From: Methylorubrum populi
GTDB taxonomy: Bacteria > Pseudomonadota > Alphaproteobacteria > Rhizobiales > Beijerinckiaceae
Length of the DNA: 64,000 nt
Direction of reading: 5' to 3'
NCBI GenBank assembly: GCA_020741775.1
Contig: DYYG01000035.1
Span: 124,001-188,000 of the forward strand
A program made the position numbers and the translations under genes. The notes below the pieces were generated by a model that saw only the letters and a list, made by a program, of their open reading frames with translations, made no database searches and was not told the origin of the DNA. Below are positions 44,781 to 56,105 of the stretch, one piece after another. Numbering within the stretch: the stretch's first letter is position 1; each line of letters opens with the position of its first letter.

Positions 44781-45614
44781 ATGACGAAGTTCTTTCGCAG
44801 CACCGCCACCGCAGCCATTCTCGTGCTCGGCGCAGCCACCGCGCTCGCTCAAGGGGGTGGTGCCGGTGGGGCCGGCGGTGGCGCTGGCGGTGCGAGCGGC
44901 GGCGCCGGCGGTGGTGCCGGCGGTGGTGCCGGAATCGGCGCGGGCGGTGCCGGCGGTCCGGGCGGCGCAGCGGGTGCCGGCGGCGGTGCAGCCGGCGGAG
45001 GCCGGAGCGGCGGCGAAGTCGGCGGTCCCGGCGGTGCCCGGGGCGGCGCGGCGGGTGGCGCGGAAGTCGGCGGTGCCCGCGGGAGCGACACCGGCGGACC
45101 CGCCGGAGCCGCGCGCGGCGGTGCCGATGGCGGCGAGGCCGGCCCCCGGGGCGGCCGGGAGGGCGGCGCATCCCGCGCGGGCGAGCCGGGGGCGCGCGAT
45201 GCGCAGGGTGAACGTGGCAATCGTGAGCCCGGCAAGGCCGAGCGCGGCGACCGCGATGGCCGGAATGGCCGCGATGCGGGCGGCGAGCGCGGCTCCCGGG
45301 ATCGCGACGGGGCGGCCGAGCGCGGCGGGCGCGGCGCTTCCGAGGCACGGGGCGCGTCGAAGAGCCTGAGTTCCACCCAGCGCAGCGAATTCCGCCAATC
45401 GATCACCCGCACCAATGTGCGTGCGGTCAACAACGTGAATTTCTCGGTCAATGTCGGCACGGCGATTCCGCGCTCGGTGTCGCTGCACCCGCTGCCGCCG
45501 GCGATTCTCTCAGTGGTTCCGGCCTATCGCGGCCTTCAGTTCATCCTCGTCGGCGATGACATCGTCATCATCGATCCCGACACCTACGAGATCGTCGATA
45601 TCATCCCGGCCTGA
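44781..45614 (+). CDS. Exported Gly/Ala-rich protein with C-terminal DUF1236 domain
   Basis: 277 residues from ATG 44781. Signal peptide MTKFFRSTATAAILVLGAATALAQ. Residues ~25-120 are almost only Gly and Ala in GGAGG-type repeats; ~120-200 become Gly/Arg/Asp/Glu-rich; the last ~80 (LSSTQRSEFRQSITRTNVRAV...IIDPDTYEIVDIIPA) match DUF1236. A disordered, wall- or surface-facing region followed by a small folded domain is inferred. The extreme GC and repetition also give long false frames on other strands. Confidence 0.84.
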   Translation: MTKFFRSTATAAILVLGAATALAQGGGAGGAGGGAGGASGGAGGGAGGGAGIGAGGAGGPGGAAGAGGGAAGGGRSGGEVGGPGGARGGAAGGAEVGGARGSDTGGPAGAARGGADGGEAGPRGGREGGASRAGEPGARDAQGERGNREPGKAERGDRDGRNGRDAGGERGSRDRDGAAERGGRGASEARGASKSLSSTQRSEFRQSITRTNVRAVNNVNFSVNVGTAIPRSVSLHPLPPAILSVVPAYRGLQFILVGDDIVIIDPDTYEIVDIIPA

Positions 45615-45633
45615 TCCGGCGAAATGGCGTAAC

Positions 45634-45669
45634 GAAGGGCGGCGGTGCTCCGGCTCCGCCGCCCTTCGC
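45634..45669 (+). terminator. Hairpin between the DUF1236 gene and lexA
   Basis: 13-bp perfect stem (45634-45646 with 45657-45669, ten-base loop), 20 bases past the stop. No T-run. It likely ends or protects the DUF1236 transcript. Confidence 0.5.
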
Positions 45670-45691
45670 GCATCCGGACCTCTGCTTGCGG

Positions 45692-45706
45692 AACAGGTGA
45701 GGAACG
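45692..45706 (+). promoter_or_regulatory. LexA operator (SOS box, GAAC-N7-GAAC)
   Basis: GAAC at 45692-45695 and 45703-45706 separated by exactly seven bases is the alphaproteobacterial SOS box (GTTC-N7-GTTC on the other strand). It lies 72 bp before the lexA start, fitting autorepression. Confidence 0.88.
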
Positions 45707-45777
45707 TCTAGGCTGTTCGCGCTTTGTTTCTAACGATTCTGCGGCGCCCCCGGCCCGCGGTCGACAGCAGGTGCCGC

Positions 45778-46500
45778 ATGCTGACCCGCAAGCAACTCGA
45801 GCTGCTCCAGTTCATCCAGTTGAAGATGCAGGAGGGTGGTGTTCCCCCCTCTTTCGACGAGATGAAGGACGCCCTCGATCTCAAATCGAAATCCGGCATC
45901 CACCGCCTGATCATGGCTCTGGAGGAGCGCGGCTTCCTGCGCCGGCTGCCGAACCGGGCGCGGGCCATCGAAATCCTGCGCATGCCCGACGCGCCCGCCG
46001 CGAAGCCGGCCGCTGCTGAGCCCCGCCGCTTCACCCCGAGCGTGGTCGAGGGCGGTCTGTCCGGCAAGCCGCCGGCGCCGAAGCCGCCGATGCTCCAGGC
46101 CCATGACGGGAACGGCCACTCGGTGATGGTGCCGGTGATGGGCCGGATCGCCGCCGGTACGCCGATCTCGGCGATCGAGAGCCAGAGCCACACCATCGCG
46201 ATGTCGCCCGATTTCCTCTCCGGTGGCGAGCATTACGCCCTGGAGGTGCGCGGCGACTCGATGGTCGAGGCCGGAATCCTCGATGGCGACCTCGTGGTGA
46301 TCCACAAGCAGGACACCGCCAATAACGGCGACATCATCGTTGCCCTGATCGACGACGAGGAGGCCACCCTCAAGCGCCTGCGCCGCCGCGGCTCCTCGAT
46401 CGCCCTGGAGGCCGCCAACCCGGCCTACGAGACCCGCGTGCTCGGGCCCGACCGGGTGCGCATCCAGGGCAAGCTGGTCAGCCTCGTCCGCCGCTACTGA
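45778..46500 (+). CDS. lexA: SOS repressor LexA
   Basis: 240 residues from ATG 45778 ([13 protein letters not shown]). N-terminal winged helix ([32 protein letters not shown]), Pro/Ala linker, cleavage site Ala126-Gly127 (GRIAAGTP), catalytic Ser161 ([10 protein letters not shown]) and Lys199 (EATLKRL). Represses DNA-damage genes until RecA promotes self-cleavage. Overlaps the convergent comEC gene by 7 bp. dinB at 17.1 kb is a possible regulon member but no box was seen there. Confidence 0.98.
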   Translation: MLTRKQLELLQFIQLKMQEGGVPPSFDEMKDALDLKSKSGIHRLIMALEERGFLRRLPNRARAIEILRMPDAPAAKPAAAEPRRFTPSVVEGGLSGKPPAPKPPMLQAHDGNGHSVMVPVMGRIAAGTPISAIESQSHTIAMSPDFLSGGEHYALEVRGDSMVEAGILDGDLVVIHKQDTANNGDIIVALIDDEEATLKRLRRRGSSIALEAANPAYETRVLGPDRVRIQGKLVSLVRRY

Positions 46501-48761
46501 AGGCTGTCCGCGGAAGACGGCTCGGCGATATCGGCCGGGCCTGTCTCGCCGGTCGGGTCGGGATTGGGCGGCGCGGCCGGCATCGGCGGCCCCGCTCTGG
46601 TGAGGGGCTGGGGCTGCCAGGGCTTCGCCTGCCCCGTGTCGCGGGCGCCGACGATCTCCACTCCTCCAGCACTCAAGCGAATCGCGGCGGCGCCCCGTGC
46701 CGCCAGGAAGGAGCGGTCGGCGATCACGGGCGCCGCGCAGCCCGGCGGGGCGCGCAGGCGGCTGATCAGGATGTCGGCTCTCGCGCAATCCTCGGCGAAG
46801 GCGCGCTTGTCGGCGACCAGGGCGACCGCACGGCCATCGACGGCAACGAGGGTGCAGCCGAGGCGGTCGCAGCGTGGCCCGGCCCCGCCGCTCGCGGATT
46901 CCGGCCTGCGCCCGTCGCCATCCGCCTTCAGCCATTGCTCCAGAACGAAACCCGGCGGACGGCCGAGAACGGCGAGTCTGCCGTCCCGCCCGCGCACCGC
47001 CGCGCCCGCGCCGTCCCGGTCGATGTAGATGTCGAAGCGGGTCGGCGCCGCTGCCAGGGCGAGGCCGATCCCGGCGGGGAGCAGAGCGAGGAGGCGAAGC
47101 CGCGACACCGGCAGGGTCGCGATCAGAAGAGCGACGGCGAGCCAGATCATCGCCCCGGGCGCGAAGGCCGGCAGCACGAGAGTGGCCCGGCCGAACTCGG
47201 CGATCCAGCCCGAGATCTCCAACATGCCGCGCACGGCGAGGCCCATGAGCCACCAGACCGGACGGTCGAGGGCGAAGGGATAGGCCAGCATGCCGAGCAC
47301 CGCCGAGGGCATCACCACCAGCGACACCAGCGGCAGGGTCAGGGCATTGCCGACGATGCCGAAGGGCTGAACCGTCTGGAAATGGTAGGTGGCGAAGGGC
47401 GCTGTGGCGATCTGCGCCACAAGGGTGGTGGCGAGGGTGCCCACCACCGTCGTCGCCAGCCACGATGCGGCTCGTACCAGCCGGGACGGGCTGCCCGTTC
47501 GGAACAGACGCCCGTCGAGGAGTGGGGCACAGGCGATCAGCCCGGCCACCGCGCCGAAGGACATCTGGAAGCTCGGCCCCAGCAGGGCTTCCGGCTCGCG
47601 GGCGAGCGCCAGCATCGCCGCGAGCGCGAGGTTGCGCATGCTGAGCGCCGGCCGGTCGACAAGGATCGCGCCGAGCATCACCAGGGTCATGATGAGGGAG
47701 CGCTCGGCGGCCACGTCCCAGCCCGAGAAGGCGCAGTAGGCAGTCACGCCGAGCATGGCCGCCCCGGCGGCGATCTTCTTGATCGGCCATGTGAGTGCGA
47801 GGATCGGCACCAAGGCGAGCCCCGCCCGTACGAGCCAGAACACGACCCCGGCGGCGAGCACCATGTGCAAGCCGGAGATCGAGACGACGTGATAAATCCC
47901 CGCCGCCCGCAGCACATCGTTGGTCTCGGCCGAGATCAGCCCGCGCTTGCCGGTGACGAGGGCCGCCGCGACGGCACCGGCTTGGCCGCCGATGGCATCG
48001 GTGATGCGCCGGGTCAGGGCGTTGCGGGCCGCATCGACGGCGGCGGCCAAGCGCAACGAGAGCGAAAGCGGTTCAGTGGCCGGCCGCAGCTCCACCTTTC
48101 CGACGAGCGAGCCCACCGCGCCGATACCGCGAAAGTAGGCGTCGCGGGCGAAATCGTACCCGCCCGGCCGCGCCGCCTCCGGGGGCGGCAGCAAGCGGGC
48201 GGTGGCCCGGATCGCATCGCCCGGCCGCAGGATCTGCGCCGTCCGGTAGGAGACCCGCACCCGGTACGGGCGGCTCGCCGCATCGAGGGTGCCGAAGCTC
48301 TCCACCCGAACGATCAGCCGGGCACCGCCTTCGCGCTCGTCGAGGCCCTCGACCACACCGACGAGCGGCGCGATGGTGACCCGTGTCAGCACCGGCCCCG
48401 CCACCGAGGCCACCCGCCAGACGCCGGCCGCGAAGCCGAGGAAAACGGAAGCGACGGCCAAGGCGAGGGCGAGCGCCACCGGACGCGCCCTCAGGGCCGG
48501 TGTGACGGCGAGGCTCAGGGCCGCCGCGATCAGCGGCGCGGCGAGGGAGGGCTCGCCATCCGTCGCCGTGAAGAACAGGAGGATGCCGGTCCCGAAGGCC
48601 ACGGCGAGCCAGGGGAAAAGCCGGCGCTGCTCCACCTCGCGCATGAGGCCGGCGTTCAACCCGTTCCGGGCGAGATGCCAGAGCTGGGGGAGGGCGGGAA
48701 TGCGGCCGACGGCGAGGGCCGGAACCGCCCCGTGCATCGCCCTGCCGCCCCCTTCGCTCAT
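46494..48761 (-). CDS. comEC: ComEC/Rec2 family DNA-uptake channel-like protein
   Basis: 755 residues, about 10 transmembrane helices. N-terminal DUF4131/OB-like domain, central competence domain ([45 protein letters not shown]). The C-terminal metallo-beta-lactamase-like region is degenerate: no HxHxDH metal motif is visible. It is long and Pro-rich at the end. Gene order lexA-comEC-gltX-gltA is standard in alphaproteobacteria. Function in DNA uptake is inferred from the family only. Confidence 0.9.
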   Translation of the reverse strand: MSEGGGRAMHGAVPALAVGRIPALPQLWHLARNGLNAGLMREVEQRRLFPWLAVAFGTGILLFFTATDGEPSLAAPLIAAALSLAVTPALRARPVALALALAVASVFLGFAAGVWRVASVAGPVLTRVTIAPLVGVVEGLDEREGGARLIVRVESFGTLDAASRPYRVRVSYRTAQILRPGDAIRATARLLPPPEAARPGGYDFARDAYFRGIGAVGSLVGKVELRPATEPLSLSLRLAAAVDAARNALTRRITDAIGGQAGAVAAALVTGKRGLISAETNDVLRAAGIYHVVSISGLHMVLAAGVVFWLVRAGLALVPILALTWPIKKIAAGAAMLGVTAYCAFSGWDVAAERSLIMTLVMLGAILVDRPALSMRNLALAAMLALAREPEALLGPSFQMSFGAVAGLIACAPLLDGRLFRTGSPSRLVRAASWLATTVVGTLATTLVAQIATAPFATYHFQTVQPFGIVGNALTLPLVSLVVMPSAVLGMLAYPFALDRPVWWLMGLAVRGMLEISGWIAEFGRATLVLPAFAPGAMIWLAVALLIATLPVSRLRLLALLPAGIGLALAAAPTRFDIYIDRDGAGAAVRGRDGRLAVLGRPPGFVLEQWLKADGDGRRPESASGGAGPRCDRLGCTLVAVDGRAVALVADKRAFAEDCARADILISRLRAPPGCAAPVIADRSFLAARGAAAIRLSAGGVEIVGARDTGQAKPWQPQPLTRAGPPMPAAPPNPDPTGETGPADIAEPSSADSLQ

Positions 48762-48916
48762 GCCCCCGCATGCTCCGAGACCGGCGCAATCCCCGCACCG
48801 GCCAGCCGCGAGGGATTCTTAACGCATCGGTTTGCCCGTGCTACAGCCGCGCGGAGGCCGGCCGAGGCCGCACTCCCGTCATCCCGTACTTTTTCGAAGA
48901 AGTTTCGCAGCCGCCG

Positions 48917-50341
48917 ATGTCGTCACCGGTCGTCACGCGCTTTGCGCCCTCGCCCACGGGCTACCTGCATATCGGCGGAGCACGCACGGCTCTGTTCAAT
49001 TGGCTCTACGCCCGCCGCTTCGGCGGGCGGATGCTGCTGCGCATCGAGGACACCGACCGGGAACGCTCGACGCAGGGCGCCATCGACGCCATCCTGGATG
49101 GGATGCGCTGGCTCGGCCTCGATTGGGACGGGGAGGTGATCTACCAGTTCGCCCGTGCCGAGCGGCATCGGGAGGTCGCCGAAAGCCTGCTCGCCTCCGG
49201 CAACGCCTATCATTGCTATGCCAGCGCCGAGGAACTCACGCAGATGCGTGAGACCGCCCGCGCCGAAGGCCGCGCTCCGCGCTATGACGGCCGCTGGCGC
49301 GACCGCGATCCGTCGGAGGCGCCGGCCGGCGTCAAGCCGGTGATCCGCCTGCGTGCGCCGACCGAAGGCGAGACCGTGGTCGAGGATGCGGTGCAGGGCC
49401 GCGTCACCTGGGCCAACCGCGACCTCGACGATCTCGTGCTGCTGCGCTCGGACGGCACGCCGACCTACATGCTGGCCGTCGTGGTGGACGACCACGACAT
49501 GGGCGTGACCCAAGTCATCCGCGGCGACGACCACCTCACCAACGCCGCCCGCCAGAGCCAGATCTACCGGGCCCTCGGCTGGGACATCCCGGCGATGGCG
49601 CATATCCCGCTGATCCACGGCGCCGACGGCGCCAAGCTGTCGAAGCGCCACGGGGCGCTCGGCGTCGAGGAATACCGCGACCGTGGCTACCTGCCGGCGG
49701 CCCTGCGCAACTATCTCGTCCGCCTCGGCTGGAGCCATGGCGACCAGGAGGTGTTCTCCACCGAGGAGATGATCGCCGCCTTCGACCTGAAGGCGATCGG
49801 ACGCTCGGCGGCGCGCTTCGACTTCACCAAGCTGGAGAGCCTCAACGGGCTCTACATCCGTGGCAGCGCCGATGCGGCGCTGGTCGATGCGATCGAGGCG
49901 ATCCTGCCGGCCCGTGGGCCGGAGCGGGGCCTGCCGACCACCCTCACCCCCGCCTTGCGCGAAAAGCTCGTGGCGGCGATGCCCGGCCTGAAGGAGCGCG
50001 CCAAGACCCTCGTCGAACTGCTCGACAGCGCCTACTACCTCTACGCGGCGCGGCCTTTGGCCCTGGATGCCAAGGCCGAGGCTCTGCTGGCCGGCGACGC
50101 CCCGGAGCGCCTGCGCGCCCTGCTGCCCGCCCTCGAAGCCCTACCGGACTGGACCGCCGCTGCCACGGAGGCCGCCGTCCGCGCCTTCGCCGAACGGGAG
50201 GGCGTCAAGCTCGGCCAGATCGCCCAACCCCTGAGAGCGGCTCTGACCGGGCGCGCCACCTCGCCGCCGGTCTTCGACGTGCTGGCGGTGCTCGGGCGGG
50301 ACGAGGCGCTCGGGCGTCTGCGCGACAGACTTGCCGCCTGA
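48917..50341 (+). CDS. gltX: Glutamyl-tRNA synthetase
   Basis: 474 residues from ATG 48917 ([30 protein letters not shown]). HIGH motif as HIGG, KMSKS motif as KLSKR ([15 protein letters not shown]), and editing-free class I core. Diverges from comEC with 155 bp. Rhizobial genomes often carry two GltX forms; no assignment to one form is made. Confidence 0.97.
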   Translation: MSSPVVTRFAPSPTGYLHIGGARTALFNWLYARRFGGRMLLRIEDTDRERSTQGAIDAILDGMRWLGLDWDGEVIYQFARAERHREVAESLLASGNAYHCYASAEELTQMRETARAEGRAPRYDGRWRDRDPSEAPAGVKPVIRLRAPTEGETVVEDAVQGRVTWANRDLDDLVLLRSDGTPTYMLAVVVDDHDMGVTQVIRGDDHLTNAARQSQIYRALGWDIPAMAHIPLIHGADGAKLSKRHGALGVEEYRDRGYLPAALRNYLVRLGWSHGDQEVFSTEEMIAAFDLKAIGRSAARFDFTKLESLNGLYIRGSADAALVDAIEAILPARGPERGLPTTLTPALREKLVAAMPGLKERAKTLVELLDSAYYLYAARPLALDAKAEALLAGDAPERLRALLPALEALPDWTAAATEAAVRAFAEREGVKLGQIAQPLRAALTGRATSPPVFDVLAVLGRDEALGRLRDRLAA

Positions 50342-50742
50342 ACTGACCCGGTCTCACGACGGAACGGCAACGGCGCCATCGGATCGGCGGGCACGCGGCC
50401 CGTTGGCGCACCGGAATCCATCGGCCGATGCCGTCGAGTGGCGGCAGCGGCTTCTTCTCCTGATCCAACACCGGACGCTCGAGGGGCGGAGAAGGAAAGC
50501 GAAGTGGCGCTGCCCTGGAGACGGGGAACTTAATCCCCTCAAAACAGTAACAGACTCGGCGCGGTTCTCGCATCTGCGAAGGAACCGGGGGTGTCGGCCG
50601 TTGCTGGGCGCCGGTCGATCCGCTAACCCGGTGCTTCAGTGAGCGGACGCAGTGTTTCGCTGCGGCGCCACAACGGAATGGAGGGCGGTCTTCGGCTTCC
50701 GTTCCGGTGCTGTTCCCGTCGCAAGAAAGGGTCCGCGATCCC
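50342..50742. other. Intergenic region, 401 bp, upstream of gltA
   Basis: Holds the gltA control region. A short GGGGA-ACTTAA-TCCCC element (about 50523-50538) is visible, otherwise no structure or gene found. Confidence 0.35.
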
Positions 50743-52032
<1,290 letters not shown>

Positions 52033-52041
52033 TCGTCGCTG

Positions 52042-52072
52042 CAGGGATGCTGGGTGATCCTCGGCATCCCTG
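52042..52072. terminator. Hairpin after gltA
   Basis: 9-bp perfect stem (52042-52050 with 52064-52072, 13-base loop), ten bases past the stop, without a T-run. Weak terminator candidate in a convergent gap. Confidence 0.4.
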
Positions 52073-52197
52073 GGCGGACCGCCACGGGGAAGCCCGGGAC
52101 GACGAACGAAGTCCCCGGCTGAGTGTCGGGCTCCGTTCGCCCTCGCCGAAGAAACGATTCCCTCGGTTTCCCCCGTCTTCCGATGCGGCGGGGTCGG

Positions 52198-52677
52198 TCA
52201 GATCCTGAATTCGCGCTTCCAGCGCATGACCGCCCGGTCGAGGGCACCGAGGAAGGCGGACCGGTCTTTCGGCGAGAACGGCTTGGGCCCGCCGGTGATG
52301 GCGCCGGCCTCCCGCAGATCCTGCATCAGGTTGCGTGTGGCGAGGGCGAGCCCGACCGAAGCATCGGTGAAGGCCTTGCCGTTCGGCGCGAGAGCGACCG
52401 CACCCGCCTTCACGCAACGGCTCGCGAGCGGCACATCGGCCGTGACGACGATGTCCCCCTTGCCGACCCGCTCGGCGATCCAATCATCCGCCTCGTCGAG
52501 CCTGTCGCCGACGACGACCCGCTCGATCCAGGGCTCGCGCGGCACGTTCAGGAAGCTGTTCGAGACGATCGTGACGTGAAGGCCGTAGCGGGCCGCGACG
52601 CGGTAGACCTCGTCCTTCACCGGGCAGGCATCGGCATCGACGTAGATCGCGATTCGGTTGGGTGCCGTCTCGCTCAT
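52198..52677 (-). CDS. YaiI/YqxD family protein (DUF188)
   Basis: 159 residues. [20 protein letters not shown] at the start and [21 protein letters not shown] are family marks; the fold is PIN-like, with acidic residues (DADACP, ADxPLA) that could bind metal and suggest a nuclease-like role. Function unproved. ATGA overlap with lpxB, so it is translated with the lipid A operon. Confidence 0.88.
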   Translation of the reverse strand: MSETAPNRIAIYVDADACPVKDEVYRVAARYGLHVTIVSNSFLNVPREPWIERVVVGDRLDEADDWIAERVGKGDIVVTADVPLASRCVKAGAVALAPNGKAFTDASVGLALATRNLMQDLREAGAITGGPKPFSPKDRSAFLGALDRAVMRWKREFRI

Positions 52678-53834
52678 GCCGCCCTCCGCGCCTCGAGCAC
52701 GATCCGCGCGGCCGCCCGGCTCGGCTCCTCATCCCCGGTCAGCCTCATCCGCCCATCGATGCGGGCGAGCGCATCGAGCTGGGTCCGCCGCGCCGGCCCA
52801 CCGGCCATGAGGGGAGCCAAGGTGCCGGCCAAGCGTTCCGGCGTACAATCACCTTGCACGAATTCGGGCATGGCGTTCTCGGAGAGGATCAGGTTCGGCA
52901 GAACGATGGTCGGTACCTGGATCAGACGCCGGGCGATGACCTCCTCGATCCGCGAGACCTTGTAGGCTACCACCATCGGCACGCCGGCCAGCGCGAGTTC
53001 GAGGGTCACGGTGCCCGAGGCGGCGAGCGCGGCGCGGGCCCGGCGGAAGGTCGCGTGCTTGGCGGCCTCACCGTGGACGATGCGCGGCTGGCGCTCCCAG
53101 GCCACCGCCAGCCGTTCGATCAGGGCACGGTGACGGCTCACCGCCGGCAGCTCGATCTCGAACGGCCCGACCCGGCGGGCGAGTTCGGAGACGGTCTGCC
53201 CGAAGACCGGCATCAGCCGCTCGATTTCCGAGCGGCGCGACCCCGGCAGAACCGCCAGGATCGGCGGGCGCCCCTCGCGGATCGCCGCCTCATCCGGCGA
53301 CGGACGAAGCTCCGCCAGACGCTCGATCAGCGGATGGCCGACATAGGTGCAGACCGGGCCGCCCAGCCGGCGATGCGCCTCCGGCTCGAAGGGGAGCAGG
53401 GCGAGCACGTGGTCGATGAAGGGCACCATGCCCTTCGCCCGCCAGGGCCGCCACGCCCAGACACTCGGCGAGACGTAATCGACGATCGGCAGATGCGGCA
53501 GGCGCTTGCGCACCCGGGTCGCCACGGCATGGGTGAAGCCGGGACTGTCGATGATGACGAGCACGTCGGGCGACGCCGCCACGACATCGTCCACGGTCTC
53601 GCGGATGCGCCGCAGCAGGGTGCGGGCGCGGGCGAGGACCGGCAGATAGCCCATCACCGCCACGTCATCGATGGGGAAGAGCGAGCGGAAGCCCTCCGCC
53701 TCCATGGCCTCGCCACCGACGCCGCCCAGCGTCAGCGGCTCGGCGGACAGCGCCCGCAGGGCGCGGATCAGCTTGGCGCCGAGTTGGTCGCCGGAATCCT
53801 CGCCCGCGACGAGCCAGATCCGCCGATGGGTCAC
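52674..53834 (-). CDS. lpxB: Lipid-A-disaccharide synthase
   Basis: 386 residues. GT19 family: [91 protein letters not shown]. Joins UDP-diacyl-GlcN and lipid X at the inner membrane. Overlaps lpxI by 4 bp upstream and the DUF188 gene by 4 bp downstream. Confidence 0.98.
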   Translation of the reverse strand: MTHRRIWLVAGEDSGDQLGAKLIRALRALSAEPLTLGGVGGEAMEAEGFRSLFPIDDVAVMGYLPVLARARTLLRRIRETVDDVVAASPDVLVIIDSPGFTHAVATRVRKRLPHLPIVDYVSPSVWAWRPWRAKGMVPFIDHVLALLPFEPEAHRRLGGPVCTYVGHPLIERLAELRPSPDEAAIREGRPPILAVLPGSRRSEIERLMPVFGQTVSELARRVGPFEIELPAVSRHRALIERLAVAWERQPRIVHGEAAKHATFRRARAALAASGTVTLELALAGVPMVVAYKVSRIEEVIARRLIQVPTIVLPNLILSENAMPEFVQGDCTPERLAGTLAPLMAGGPARRTQLDALARIDGRMRLTGDEEPSRAAARIVLEARRAA

Positions 53835-54679
53835 GGCGTCACCTCCACACCGATCAGAAACAGACCCGCCGCGTCCGCCGCCGCCACCGTCTCGGGCGCA
53901 TCGATCACCAGGGTGTGCCCGGCACCGATGGCGATGCCGGCGCAGCCGGCCTCCGCCGCTCGGCGCACGGTGCGGGGACCGATGGCCGGCAGGTCGATGC
54001 GCAGATCCTGGCCGAGCTTGGGCAGCTTGACGAGCACCGTCCCCTTGGTGGGCGTGCCGAAACCGAAAGGCTTGCGATTGAGAGCGCGGGTCCGAACCAG
54101 CATCCGGTCGGTGCCCTCAGGACCCTCCACGGCGATGACCCGCTCCCCGGCCACCACGGCGGCCTGGCCGACATCGAACGGGCTGAGCGCGGCGAGCATG
54201 GCCCGCCCCGTGGCGATCGAGACCGCCGCATCGGCATCGGGCTCCAGCCGGCCGAGACGCCCGACACGCCCGAGCAGATCGGGCGCCACCTCGTGAACGC
54301 CGAGAACCCGGTGCCCATTCTCTTCCAGCAGCGAGAGAACGGCGCGCAGAAGCCGGTCGTCGCCGCCCGCCAGGCCTTTGAGGAGGTCGCGGTTGCGCAC
54401 GGCGTGGGCGGCGTTGAGGAGGGCGGCCGGGCTCGGCCGCGCGACGCCCCCGGCCGGGATCACGGCGGCGGGGGCCCATTCCTTCAGGATCCGCAGCGTG
54501 CCGGGGATATCGAGGAGATCGACCACGGCATCCGCCCGGCGCCGCATCGCCCGCTCGGTGAAGCCGCGCACGGCGAGCACGCGGAAGGGCCGCCGCGCCT
54601 GATCGAGGGAGGCCGCGACGAGTTCCGGCAGCCGGCCCGTGCCGGCCACCAGGGCGAGGGGCCGGGCGGGATCGTGCAT
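53831..54679 (-). CDS. lpxI: UDP-2,3-diacylglucosamine diphosphatase LpxI
   Basis: 282 residues from ATG 54679; the open frame continues upstream but there it is the wrong frame of lpxA. DUF1009/LpxI marks: LALVAGTGRLPELVA, DLLKGLAGGDDRLLRAVLSLLEENGHRVLGVHEV, FGFGTPTKGTVLVKLPK, AGIAIGAGHTLVID. LpxI replaces LpxH in alphaproteobacteria and makes lipid X. It sits between lpxA and lpxB as in Caulobacter. Confidence 0.96.
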   Translation of the reverse strand: MHDPARPLALVAGTGRLPELVAASLDQARRPFRVLAVRGFTERAMRRRADAVVDLLDIPGTLRILKEWAPAAVIPAGGVARPSPAALLNAAHAVRNRDLLKGLAGGDDRLLRAVLSLLEENGHRVLGVHEVAPDLLGRVGRLGRLEPDADAAVSIATGRAMLAALSPFDVGQAAVVAGERVIAVEGPEGTDRMLVRTRALNRKPFGFGTPTKGTVLVKLPKLGQDLRIDLPAIGPRTVRRAAEAGCAGIAIGAGHTLVIDAPETVAAADAAGLFLIGVEVTP

Positions 54680-54684
54680 CGACC

Positions 54685-55500
54685 TCAGGCCGCCGCAGCG
54701 ACGGCGCGGGGCGTGCAGATCGAGCGCTTGCCGCCCTCGCGGATGAAGGCGAGGATCTCGTGGATCGCCGGATGGGTGTCGAACTCGGCGGCCACGTCCT
54801 CGACGCGCTCCATCAGCGTGCCTTCCTGGGCGAAGAGCAGCCGGTAGGCCCGGCGCAGGGCATGGATGTCCTCGCGGGAGAAGCCGCGGCGCTGGAGGCC
54901 GATGATGTTGAGGCCGGAGAGATAGGCCCGGTTGCCGAGCGCCATGCCGTAGGGGATGCAATCGTTCTCCAGCCCCGAGAGGCCGCCGACGAAGGCATGA
55001 TCGCCGACGCGGGCGAACTGGATCACCGCCGCGCCACCGCCGAGGATGGCGTAATTGCCGACCGTGCAATGGCCGGCCAGCATGACGTTGTTGGAGAAGA
55101 CGACGTGGTTGCCGACCCGGCAATCGTGGCCGACATGGCTGTTGGCCAGGAAGGCGCAATGGTCGCCCACCACCGTCTCCAGGCCACCGCCGGCGGTGCC
55201 GGGATTCATGGTGACGCCCTCGCGGATCAGGCAATCCGAGCCGATGACCAGGGTCGAGGGCTCGCCGCGATATTTCAGATCCTGGGGCGGATGGCCGATC
55301 GAGGCGAAGGGGTAGATCTTCGTGCGCGCGCCGACGGTCGTGCGGCCGGCCAGCACGACATGGCTGACGAGTTCGCAGCCCTCGCCCAACTCGACCTCAG
55401 GGCCGACATGGCAGAAGGGGCCGATCCGCACGCCGTCGCCGAGACGGGCGCCGTCCTCGACGACGCTGCTCGGGTGAATGCCGTCCCGCACCGCGCTCAC
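54685..55500 (-). CDS. lpxA: UDP-N-acetylglucosamine acyltransferase
   Basis: 271 residues from a GTG at 55500 that overlaps the fabZ stop (GTGA). Left-handed beta-helix hexapeptide repeats ([20 protein letters not shown] and onward), catalytic His in [19 protein letters not shown], and the C-terminal helical domain. First acyl transfer of lipid A. Six bp before lpxI. Confidence 0.97.
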   Translation of the reverse strand: MSAVRDGIHPSSVVEDGARLGDGVRIGPFCHVGPEVELGEGCELVSHVVLAGRTTVGARTKIYPFASIGHPPQDLKYRGEPSTLVIGSDCLIREGVTMNPGTAGGGLETVVGDHCAFLANSHVGHDCRVGNHVVFSNNVMLAGHCTVGNYAILGGGAAVIQFARVGDHAFVGGLSGLENDCIPYGMALGNRAYLSGLNIIGLQRRGFSREDIHALRRAYRLLFAQEGTLMERVEDVAAEFDTHPAIHEILAFIREGGKRSICTPRAVAAAA

Positions 55501-55958
55501 TCCGTCACCAGCATGGCGGAGATCTCCGCCTCGGCGACGAGCGTTCCGTCGACGCGGGCCTCGCCGCGGAACCACCACATGGTCCTGCGCTGGTTCATCT
55601 TCTTCATGTGGAAGCGGACTTGGTCGCCCGGCACCACCGGCTTGCGGAACTTGCACTTGTCGATGGTCATGAAGAAGACCTGCTTGGTCTTCAAACCGTT
55701 GCCCATGATGTGGCGGCAGCAGATGGCGCCGGCCGTCTGGGCCATGCCCTCGATCAGCAGCACCCCGGGGAAGACCGGCAGGTCGGGGAAATGTCCGGTG
55801 AATTGCGGCTCGTTGGCGGTGACGTTCTTGATGCCGATGCAGCTCTCGTCCCGGTCGATCTCGATGATGCGGTCGATCATCAGGAACGGGTAGCGGTGGG
55901 GCAGCAGCTCCAGCACCTTCTGGATATCCGCCGAACCCAACTCGCGCGCTTCGCTCAT
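55497..55958 (-). CDS. fabZ: 3-hydroxyacyl-ACP dehydratase FabZ
   Basis: 153 residues from ATG 55958. Hot-dog fold with catalytic His56 ([12 protein letters not shown]) and Glu70 ([11 protein letters not shown]). Dehydrates beta-hydroxyacyl-ACP and competes with LpxA for the same precursor. Here it is the first gene of the lpx group; lpxD and bamA, its usual upstream neighbours, are missing and the next upstream gene is moeA, 147 bp away. Confidence 0.97.
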   Translation of the reverse strand: MSEARELGSADIQKVLELLPHRYPFLMIDRIIEIDRDESCIGIKNVTANEPQFTGHFPDLPVFPGVLLIEGMAQTAGAICCRHIMGNGLKTKQVFFMTIDKCKFRKPVVPGDQVRFHMKKMNQRRTMWWFRGEARVDGTLVAEAEISAMLVTE

Positions 55959-56105
55959 CGCTGCCAACGCTCCCCGCCCATGCTTGCCCGGCGGCACCCC
56001 GCCGCTCGATCCGGTGACAAAAATCCGGTGAAGGCCGCCCTCTTCGGCAGAAAATCAGGCGGATGCAAGACTTTTGCGCCGTGAGAGACCTTGGCCCCTG
56101 CCGGC

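Noticed and set aside
44668..45488. Long minus-strand frames opposite the DUF1236 gene
   Set aside because: Arg/His/Pro- or Ala-rich artefacts of the Gly/Ala-coding repeat on the plus strand.
46935..49139. 734-codon plus-strand frame across comEC
   Set aside because: Shadow of comEC: charged, Gln/Arg/Gly/His-rich with no domain; comEC has clear membrane and competence motifs.
54680..55234. Upstream extension of the lpxI frame
   Set aside because: It reads lpxA in another frame; LpxI homology begins at 54679.
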